Below, piece after piece: positions 9,601 through 15,872 of a stretch of DNA of 36,252 bases. The DNA is from Bacteroidales bacterium (GTDB lineage Bacteria; Bacteroidota; Bacteroidia; Bacteroidales; F082). Each line of letters begins with the position of its first letter. Position 1 is the stretch's first letter. The stretch lies in contig JAKSNC010000019.1 of NCBI GenBank assembly GCA_024400195.1, forward strand, positions 1-36,252. Direction: 5' to 3'. The notes beneath the pieces were generated by a model. That model worked only from the letters and a program-made list of their open reading frames with translations, had not been told where the DNA came from and made no database searches. The position numbers and the translations under genes were made by a program.

Positions 9601-10455
9601 TGTTGCATATAAAATAGTATGACCTTTTGACGTAGCATATCTATGGCTAACATTAAGAATATCTGTAATAATGATTAGATGTTCGTAGCAATCCAATATT
9701 TCAGTTAAGGTTTGTTCGTTTTTTATAACGATACATCTGTCAAGACACGGAGTCCCTTTTTCTAACAAGAGTGCCAAACAGAATGCTAATGATTCCGTTC
9801 TCGATTGAGATTGAATTATTTTGATCGAAGGAGCGTTTAAATTGCTAATGATTTCATCAGCAATTTTCATTCTTCTTTTGCCTAATAAAATTGTAGGTTT
9901 AAGTTGAATGTTTTCTCCTGCAGACCAGTGCTCCCACTCCAATTCAACGGTTGACAAACCATTAGTAGGCATTCCTATTTTTTTAGCTAACCAAACCGCA
10001 ACTGAATAGTTTCGCGCTAACCAATCTTCTAATTCAATAGCTGTTAAAACAATAACATCTTTCCAAAAGTTCTCTTGTTTCTTTTCATTTACCCATTCTT
10101 CTGCCTATGTCCATCGTCTGGGTGTCACAAAGACAAAAATTGAATCGCTTGAGGTAAAGCCATTAGTATTATCTTTCCTTTTAGAATAATCATCATTTGC
10201 TTTACCCTTAACATCTTCGGTACAACCAAATTCCCATAAGGAAAGTCCTTGAATATTTCCATAAATACGTTCCGAACAGTCTAAAATTCCATCCCAACCG
10301 GGAAGATATGTACCGTCTCCTGACGGAAAGCGGAATTTGTTCGGATTGGATACGGAGGAACGAATGAGTCTGGCAACAAGCTCGGGGAGATAATTCTGCC
10401 CGTCTTTTGTGTCTGCCCATTGAGCAAGATGCGTTGCTGTTATAAGTTTATTCAT
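6676..10455 (-). pseudogene. Large PD-(D/E)XK-like plus STAND-like putative defence protein, split by one in-frame amber codon
   Basis: The reading frame from the ATG at 10455 to the stop at 6676 spans 1,260 codons and is open except for one TAG at codon 117 (10107-10105). The sequence reads continuously across it (FVFVTPRRWT, stop, AEEWVNEKK). Residues about 30-115 carry FPSGDG, PGWDG, LWEFG, KGKANDDYSKR and FVFVTPRRW. The order of Asp, Glu and Lys resembles a PD-(D/E)XK nuclease core, which is inference. Residues about 160-330 resemble a degenerate NTPase region (LLGKRR, then IKIIQSQSRTESLAF in place of a GKT loop). The long C-terminal part is alpha-helical-looking and unassigned. It follows hsdS in the same direction and is far more AT-rich than hsdM, which fits a separately acquired defence gene. 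After the stop, a product could only restart at an internal ATG such as 9972. Confidence 0.7.
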
Positions 10456-10535
10456 GGCTTTTCTTTTTTACTCCACACTACTGAGATTCATATTGTTTAT
10501 AGCTCTTTTATTATTCATTTTAATGTATCTCCTTC

Positions 10536-11948
10536 TCACTTCATCCCATCCACCATCGCCATCAACTCCTCTATCTTCGCCACTATGCGCTTCTGCTCGG
10601 CGAGAGGAGGAAGAGGAATGATTGTTCCCAAAAGCACATCTCGTGAAATACCCGGAATAATGCTATGTGCTTGTTTTTCTAATTTTGGGACGAAAAAATC
10701 TAGAAGAACTTTAATATATGACAGATGAATTTCAATTGGCGATATGGCCATTACTTGTCTTGCAATATGAATATCACCAATATTATTGTAAGCCATCGCT
10801 CCTACCGTCCCCTTGCACGTGATAAGCAAATCTCCCTTTTTAGAAACAGAAGTAGGAGTATCTGTCCATCTGCTGATTACAAGATTTCCATTGATGAAAT
10901 TACTCGCTCCCGTAATGTATGGAATTCCCTTTTCTGTATCAAAATATCTATCAGGTGTCAAATCTTGACCCGACAAAAGATTAATGACAAATCCCAACCT
11001 CACCCACTCCCAGCTTTCCGGAATCTCGAACGGCTTTTCTTCGTCCGAGATGGGCGTGGTTTCGAGGTCTTTCTTTCCTGCCTGCCGGCAGGCAGGTTTC
11101 AGTTTGCCGGCTTTCAGCAGTTGTTCTTTCTCCTTGCGGATTTTGGCGAGCAATGCAGAAGCGGGCTCGTCGTTGGCATCCTGCGGCACCAATTTACCCT
11201 GTATGGCCTGCTGCAAGATGCTCTTCTTCAACGCTTCCGGCAACGCTTCGTTCAAACGGTTCAACTTCTCCTGCGCCGCGCCGTACTTCTCCACCAACGG
11301 CATCAACTCCTCAATCTTGGAAACAATACGGTGTTGCTCGGCGAGAGGAGGGAGAGAAATGAAGGTTTCAAGAATATTGGCCACAGACAATCCCGGTTGG
11401 GCAGTTGCTGTTGCGTATTGATTCAAATTGGATGCTGTAAGAAAATAGTAAGCCCAGAATTCATTTGTCTGAGCATAAGTTGTTACAACGACCGCATGTT
11501 CTGTAGCTTGAAACTTTCCAGTTGCCATATTAACACATCCACATAAGGCACCTTGACGTCCCACAATAGGAAAAATACCTTCGTAATTATATTTACCAAT
11601 ATAGCCTCTTACTCCATTCCCACCGTAACATAAGTATGGATGAGTCCCATTCTTTTCTTGACTTAGTTCTGAAGCATTAATATTTTTCCCTGCTTGCATC
11701 GAAAAAACATCCTTTAACCTTACCCACTCCCAACTTTCCGGAATTTCAAATGGTTTTTCTTCGTCGGCAATGGGTGTGGTTTCGAGGTCTTTCTTTTTCA
11801 GTTTGCCGGCTTTCAGCAGTTGTTCTTTCTCTTTGCGGATTTGGGCGAGCAACACGGAGGCGGGCTCGTCGTTGGCATCTTGTGGTACCAATTTGCCCTG
11901 TATGGCGAGTTGGAGTATGGCGTTTTTCAGTTGTTTTCCTGTCATCAT
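10536..11948 (-). CDS. hsdS: Type I restriction-modification specificity subunit HsdS
   Basis: This 470-residue protein has the two-fold HsdS layout: conserved region (residues about 1-78), target recognition domain 1, central conserved region with a helical spacer (LPPLAEQHRIVSKIEELMPLVEKYGAAQEKLNRLNEALP), a second conserved block, target recognition domain 2, and a closing LPPLAEQKRIVAKIEELM helix. HsdS sets the bipartite DNA target and joins HsdM and HsdR in the complex. The conserved blocks (IQGKLVPQDANDEPAS, then EEKPFEIPESWEWVRL) occur twice, almost identical. The second copy alone holds a seven-residue insert, PACRQAG, encoded by a palindrome. The start MMTGKQ has two adjacent ATGs, 11948 and 11945. 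It lies 9 bp after the small secreted-protein gene, so it is probably in the hsdM operon. Confidence 0.93.
   Translation of the reverse strand: MMTGKQLKNAILQLAIQGKLVPQDANDEPASVLLAQIRKEKEQLLKAGKLKKKDLETTPIADEEKPFEIPESWEWVRLKDVFSMQAGKNINASELSQEKNGTHPYLCYGGNGVRGYIGKYNYEGIFPIVGRQGALCGCVNMATGKFQATEHAVVVTTYAQTNEFWAYYFLTASNLNQYATATAQPGLSVANILETFISLPPLAEQHRIVSKIEELMPLVEKYGAAQEKLNRLNEALPEALKKSILQQAIQGKLVPQDANDEPASALLAKIRKEKEQLLKAGKLKPACRQAGKKDLETTPISDEEKPFEIPESWEWVRLGFVINLLSGQDLTPDRYFDTEKGIPYITGASNFINGNLVISRWTDTPTSVSKKGDLLITCKGTVGAMAYNNIGDIHIARQVMAISPIEIHLSYIKVLLDFFVPKLEKQAHSIIPGISRDVLLGTIIPLPPLAEQKRIVAKIEELMAMVDGMK
10995..11948 (-). repeat. Near-identical repeated blocks inside hsdS
   Basis: The blocks at about 11715-11948 and 10995-11225 encode the same segment (IQGKLVPQDANDEPAS..LLA.IRKEKEQLLKAGKLK.., EKPFEIPESWEWVRL) and are nearly identical at DNA level. 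They flank target recognition domain 1. Repeats like these can let domains be exchanged or lost by homologous recombination, a known route to altered type I specificity. Confidence 0.8.
11077..11096. repeat. 20-bp perfect palindrome inserted in-frame in hsdS
   Basis: The sequence CCTGCCTGCC followed by its exact complement sits inside hsdS. Comparison with the matching first block at about 11786-11806 shows a clean 21-nt insertion (the palindrome plus one T) that adds PACRQAG between GKLK and KKDLE. The length keeps the frame. It looks like a dispersed palindromic element rather than HsdS-derived sequence. Confidence 0.85.
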
Positions 11949-11957
11949 CTTTCTTTA

Positions 11958-12458
11958 TTAAAAGTTATCATCCTTTGCCTTCGCTTTCAAATATAACTGA
12001 TATAGTTTCTTGCCAATCTTATCCTTCTTGAAAGTTCTTTCGTGATCCATTGGTGTCATAGACAAACGCACTTTTGAAACACCACTGTTTAGCATTTCCA
12101 ACTCCTCTGGCGTTATGGCAAATTGGGCGGTAGAGCTAATTTCAGTTACTGGAATAACAATATATCCTGACACTATGCCAGCAGATTGGCTCCCGCCACC
12201 TATTACTTTCCCTTTTAAGGTAATTACATCATCATTGAAAGTTCGTATTTTCATCGTTGACTCATTCAAGAAATTCATACGGTCAGAACGAACGGTGGCT
12301 ATGATGTAGTATGCAGAGTCCTGTTTTACAACACTGTACTCCATACTACACCCTTCTGCGGCTAATGCTTTATAAGAATAGCCAACAGTTTGTGCCATGG
12401 AAGGATAGGCGAATAAGAGCAAGAGACTTGCAATGATATGTTGAAAAAATCTTTTCAT
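11958..12458 (-). CDS. Small secreted protein of unknown function inside the restriction operon
   Basis: This 166-residue protein begins with a clear Sec signal peptide (basic MKRFFQH, hydrophobic IIASLLLLFAY, cleavage near SMAQ). The mature part is a beta-rich-looking domain of about 140 residues (YSVVKQDSAYYIIATVRSD, VITLKGKVIGGG, FAITPEELEML) ending in a Lys-rich helix. I recognise no family. Its ATG overlaps the hsdM stop by one base (TAATG), so it is probably translationally coupled to hsdM, and hsdS starts 9 bp after its stop. An exported protein between hsdM and hsdS is odd, because restriction enzymes act in the cytoplasm. Confidence 0.75.
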   Translation of the reverse strand: MKRFFQHIIASLLLLFAYPSMAQTVGYSYKALAAEGCSMEYSVVKQDSAYYIIATVRSDRMNFLNESTMKIRTFNDDVITLKGKVIGGGSQSAGIVSGYIVIPVTEISSTAQFAITPEELEMLNSGVSKVRLSMTPMDHERTFKKDKIGKKLYQLYLKAKAKDDNF

Positions 12459-14008
12459 TACTTGTTGATTTTAATGTTTAACAATTCTTCAATCTTTTTC
12501 AAAGTGGCGTCAATCTTGTGGTCGAGTGCCTCGCGCTGCTGCCAGTAGTTGCGCAGCAGTTCGTCGGGCGGCAACACCTCCTCCTCGTCCTTCGGAAACT
12601 TGCACTGGTCGAAATTGCAGTCGAGGTCGAGCAGTTGCTGTGCCGTAAACACGCGCGATTTTTCGCCCACCTCATCGTTCACAATTTCTTGTCTATTGTT
12701 CCACCAGTCCTGAATGGGCTGCGTGTGTTCCACCTTCATCGGCTTGGTCTTGCTGAAGTGTTTGTAGCCGTCGGGCATATCCAAGCGGTAGAACCAAGTC
12801 TCTTTGGTGCAGAAGCCCTCGGCAGCGTCGTCGGCCTTCTCGTTGTTGAAGAAAAGGATGTTGGTGGCGATGCTGGTGTAGGGCGAAAAGATTGAGCCGG
12901 GCAGACGGATGATGGTGTGCAGGTTGAACTTGCGGAGCAGATTTTCCTTGAGAGCCAGTTTTGCGCCGTCGGTGCCGAAGAGAAAACCGTCGGGGATGAT
13001 GACGCCGCAGCGGCCGCCCGCCTTGAGCCGGTACATGATGAGGGCGATGAAGAGGTCGGCGGTTTCGCTGCTGCGGTAGGCGCTCGGGAAGTTGCTCTGC
13101 ACGCTGGTGCCGGTGCTTCCGCCGTAGGGCGGGTTCATCCCGATGACATCCACGCGGTCGCTCTCCTTGAAGTCGCTCACGTTGGTGCCGAGCGAGTCGC
13201 AATGGCGGATGTTGGGCGCTTCAATGTCGTGCAGCAGCAGGTTGGTAATGCTCAGCAGATACGGGAGAGGTTTCCACTCTTGGCCCACGGCGGCGCGTTG
13301 CAGTTTGTCGTTGTCGGCGGCCGATTTCACCTGTGGGGCGAGGTGGTTGAGTGCGGAGGTGAGGAAACCGCCCGTGCCGGAGGTGAAGTCGCCGAAGGTT
13401 TCGCCCAGTTGCGGGTTAAGCATCTTCACGATGAAGTCGGTGAGGGCGCGCGGCGTATAGAACTCGCCCGCATTGCCCGCCGACTGCAAATCCTTGAGGA
13501 TGCCCTCGTAGATGTCGCCGAAGGTGTGGCGGTCGGCCGCATCATCGAACTCGATTTCGTTCACGATATTCACCACCTGCCGGAGCAGGGTGCCGTCTTT
13601 CATATACTGGTTGAGGTCGGCGAAAGTCTCTGGCACGATGCTTTTGGATCGGGGCGTGTCGGCGGTCACGGTAATGCCCTTGATTTTTTGTCCGTCGTAT
13701 TCCACGTCCTGACCTTTGATGACGGGGAAGAGGGCATTGTTGATGAAGTTCAGCAGAGCGTCGCCGGTGAGGGCGTTGCCGTCTTTGTTGTCGATAGCCC
13801 AGTTGCGCCACCGCAGTGGTTCGGGAATAATGCTGACATACTCTTTCTTGTCCTTATGTGCTTTATACTCCCAGGTTTCCTCCTGTGTGTCATATACTTT
13901 GAGGAAAAACATCCAGGTCATCTGTTCGATGCGCTGCGCGTCGCCGTTGATGCCGGCATCGGAGCGCATAATGTTCTGTATTCGTTTGATGATGTTGTTG
14001 ACGGGCAT
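12458..14008 (-). CDS. hsdM: Type I restriction-modification DNA methyltransferase HsdM
   Basis: This 516-residue protein has an N-terminal HsdM helical domain (MPVNNIIKRIQNIMRS, EQMTWMFFLKVYD) and an N6-adenine methyltransferase core: EFYTPRAL then FGDFTSGTGGFL (AdoMet-binding motif I, about residue 211) and GMNPPYGG (catalytic NPPY, about residue 289). The C-terminus ends in a helical segment (EALDHKIDATLKKIEELL). It methylates host sites and protects them from HsdR. The gene is intact, GC-richer than its flanks, and directly preceded by a detached hsdR tail (14016-14109), showing that an hsdR once sat immediately upstream. Confidence 0.95.
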   Translation of the reverse strand: MPVNNIIKRIQNIMRSDAGINGDAQRIEQMTWMFFLKVYDTQEETWEYKAHKDKKEYVSIIPEPLRWRNWAIDNKDGNALTGDALLNFINNALFPVIKGQDVEYDGQKIKGITVTADTPRSKSIVPETFADLNQYMKDGTLLRQVVNIVNEIEFDDAADRHTFGDIYEGILKDLQSAGNAGEFYTPRALTDFIVKMLNPQLGETFGDFTSGTGGFLTSALNHLAPQVKSAADNDKLQRAAVGQEWKPLPYLLSITNLLLHDIEAPNIRHCDSLGTNVSDFKESDRVDVIGMNPPYGGSTGTSVQSNFPSAYRSSETADLFIALIMYRLKAGGRCGVIIPDGFLFGTDGAKLALKENLLRKFNLHTIIRLPGSIFSPYTSIATNILFFNNEKADDAAEGFCTKETWFYRLDMPDGYKHFSKTKPMKVEHTQPIQDWWNNRQEIVNDEVGEKSRVFTAQQLLDLDCNFDQCKFPKDEEEVLPPDELLRNYWQQREALDHKIDATLKKIEELLNIKINK

Positions 14009-14015
14009 AGATTAT

Positions 14016-14109
14016 TTACGCTACTTTATAAATTTCTTCTTCTAATTCTTTTATTGCTTTTTCGAAGCCGTCTTGGCCGCCGAAGAGTTTGATGATCTTG
14101 GTGGGTTTG
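14016..14109 (-). pseudogene. Detached 3' end of an hsdR gene
   Basis: The minus strand reads KPTKIIKLFGGQDGFEKA, then IKELEEEIYKVA and a TAA at 14018-14016. This is nearly identical, in protein and DNA, to the last 32 residues or so of the intact HsdR encoded at 15873-18209. Similarity starts abruptly at about 14109, where the 5' side becomes AT-rich unrelated DNA. It has no start codon and is a remnant. Confidence 0.9.
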
Positions 14110-14155
14110 TTGTTTTATCATTATGGGGGATTATTTTTGACATAATAATTGTATT

Positions 14156-15370
14156 TTATTCATCTTTTGCCTCGTCACTAATAATTCTTTTCAAATCTTC
14201 AAGATCGGGCAAGGCTTTCCGTAAGTCTTCCGGCATATCGGCGGCTGTTTTGTAGGTGGCCACGCCCATAGGACTTGTGTATTTCTGAATGACATATTCC
14301 ACAAAGTCTTTGTTGGCGGACTTGCAAAGAACAATTCCTATCGAAGGATTTTCGTGTGGCTTGCGCACGTGGTCATCAAGGATCTGCAGATAAGTGGTCA
14401 GTTGGGCAAGATAGGCAGGTTTGAATTCGCCTAATTTCAGTTCAACAACCACCAGAGAATTGAGTTCGCGATTAAAAAACAGCAGATCAGGGAAAAACTC
14501 AACGCCATACACTTCCAGATGATATTGATTGCCAATAAAGGAGAAATCTTTCCCGAATGTCATTATGAAGTTTTTGATATTCTGGACAATCCTTTGTTCA
14601 ACAACTCTCTCATCAATATCCTGGCGATCACGTTCACCAATTTCTTCCGTATTGACAAACTCCAATGCGTATGAATCTTTGAACATCATTACCGCCTTGC
14701 GCGCCATATATGAATTTGTAATGGTTTGAGAAAAGTTGTTGGGTAGTTTGTCCCGGTTTTCAAACGCCTGCTGTTTGATGATTTTTTCAAGAGCATCGAC
14801 TGAAAGATGCTCTTCCGCAGTGCGATGTATGTAGTAATACCGAGCCGGAAGGTCTTTGCACTTTGACATAATGCGGATGTGATGAGTAAACGGCACCTTG
14901 AAGAAATCCTCAATCGGAAAATCAGGAAGATGGGGGATTCTCATTGAATGATATATATCAATCAGATTCTCAAGCGGTTGTAATTTTCCAATTGTGATTG
15001 GAAAATTCATTTCTTGTTTTGTGATTGATGCGTTGCTATCTATAGAAGAAGATTCTCCAATTGGAATTGGAAAATCTATGTCCAATTCATTCCATACATC
15101 GTAAAACTTACGCATTTCATACAAAAGCGAAGTCGAAAACCCTCTCAATCCCGGCATTTCTTTATGCAACTGCTCACTTATTTTTTCCATTGTTTTTGCT
15201 CCATACGCAAATCTTTTATTATTCTTCGATAAATATTTTCCAATCGCAAAATAAACAGCGAGTTGCACCCGATTTACATCTTTCAATGCCTCGTACTGGC
15301 CTTGCAAAATCGCAGTTTTAATTGCCTCAACCGCTTCGGTCAATGATATTAGTGATTTTTCTTTATCCAT
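14156..15370 (-). CDS. DUF1016 (YhcG-like) PD-(D/E)XK nuclease family protein
   Basis: This 404-residue protein has an N-terminal DUF1016 helical domain (VQLAVYFAIGKYLS, AYGAKTMEKISEQLHKEMPGLRGFS..LLYEMRKFY) and a C-terminal nuclease-like domain (residues about 285-380). The latter shows VEFFPDLLFFN, VVVELKLGEFKPAYLAQL.TYL and GIVLCKS, that is the D...ExK arrangement of PD-(D/E)XK enzymes. Family members are often found in or beside restriction loci, and their role is not settled. Residues about 115-150 contain a doubled segment (DFPIPIGESSS.. and NFPITIGKLQ..). It has its own promoter, is AT-richer than hsdM, and lies exactly between a truncated hsdM and a detached hsdR tail, so it probably arrived with, or was trapped by, the rearrangement. 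Confidence 0.88.
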   Translation of the reverse strand: MDKEKSLISLTEAVEAIKTAILQGQYEALKDVNRVQLAVYFAIGKYLSKNNKRFAYGAKTMEKISEQLHKEMPGLRGFSTSLLYEMRKFYDVWNELDIDFPIPIGESSSIDSNASITKQEMNFPITIGKLQPLENLIDIYHSMRIPHLPDFPIEDFFKVPFTHHIRIMSKCKDLPARYYYIHRTAEEHLSVDALEKIIKQQAFENRDKLPNNFSQTITNSYMARKAVMMFKDSYALEFVNTEEIGERDRQDIDERVVEQRIVQNIKNFIMTFGKDFSFIGNQYHLEVYGVEFFPDLLFFNRELNSLVVVELKLGEFKPAYLAQLTTYLQILDDHVRKPHENPSIGIVLCKSANKDFVEYVIQKYTSPMGVATYKTAADMPEDLRKALPDLEDLKRIISDEAKDE

Positions 15371-15477
15371 AACGTTGATATGTTCCTTCGTAATTTATGT
15401 TTCGTTTTCGCTATTCCGTCATTCGGTCTGAAAGCCAGTGCGTTAGTAGGCCTCTTTCATCGGGACTTGGAATGCTG

Positions 15478-15508
15478 CAAAATTACACTATTTTTACAAC
15501 AGAAACAA
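15478..15508 (-). promoter_or_regulatory. Bacteroides-type promoter of the DUF1016 gene
   Basis: TAATTTTG (15485-15478, minus) and TTG (15508-15506) are 20 bp apart. The leader to the ATG at 15370 would be about 100 nt. I see no other element in 15371-15557. Confidence 0.5.
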
Positions 15509-15557
15509 TTTACTAAAAAAGAAAATACGATATTTCTGACAATCATCCTTGCCATTT

Positions 15558-15863
15558 TTATGCTAATGCGTAAGTGCCGTGATATTGGTTGAGGTACTGC
15601 TGTGAGATGCGCCATTCGATGAACTTGTAATCTTCATATTCGGGCTGGAGGTCGGCGAAAGTCTCGGGCACGATGCTTTTGGAGCGGGGCGTGTCGGCGG
15701 TCACCGCAATGCCCTTGATGTTTTATCCGTTGTACTCCACGTCCTGCCCTTTGATGACGGGGAAGAGCGCGTTGTTGATGAAGTTCAGCTGCGCATCGCC
15801 GTTGATGCCGGCATCGGAGCGCATGATGTTCTGTATTCGTTTGATGATGTTGTTGACGGGCAT
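15558..15863 (-). pseudogene. Decayed hsdM copy: internal deletion, nonsense codon, foreign tail
   Basis: The minus strand starts MPVNNIIKRIQNIMRS..INGDAQ, identical to the intact HsdM N-terminus. It then jumps in-frame over about 60 residues to LNFINNALFPVIKGQDVEYNG. Next comes TAA at codon 47 (15725-15723), where intact hsdM has CAA, and then KGI.VTADTPRSKSIVPETFADLQ. From there it switches to an unrelated tail (PEYEDYKFIEWRISQQYLNQ.., ending ..TYALA, stop 15560-15558) that I cannot assign. It begins 9 bp after the hsdR stop, as a genuine hsdM would in an hsdR-hsdM operon. Confidence 0.9.
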
Positions 15864-15872
15864 AGTATTTTC

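Noticed and set aside
10105-10107. Amber codon reassigned to an amino acid in this organism
   Set aside because: The efflux adaptor gene ends in TAG at its expected length (25566-25568) and no other gene here has internal TAG, so the code is standard.
12917-14092. 391-codon plus-strand ORF opposite hsdM
   Set aside because: It is the antisense shadow of a GC-rich gene with clear HsdM motifs; its composition is Val/Glu/Gly-rich without domain motifs.
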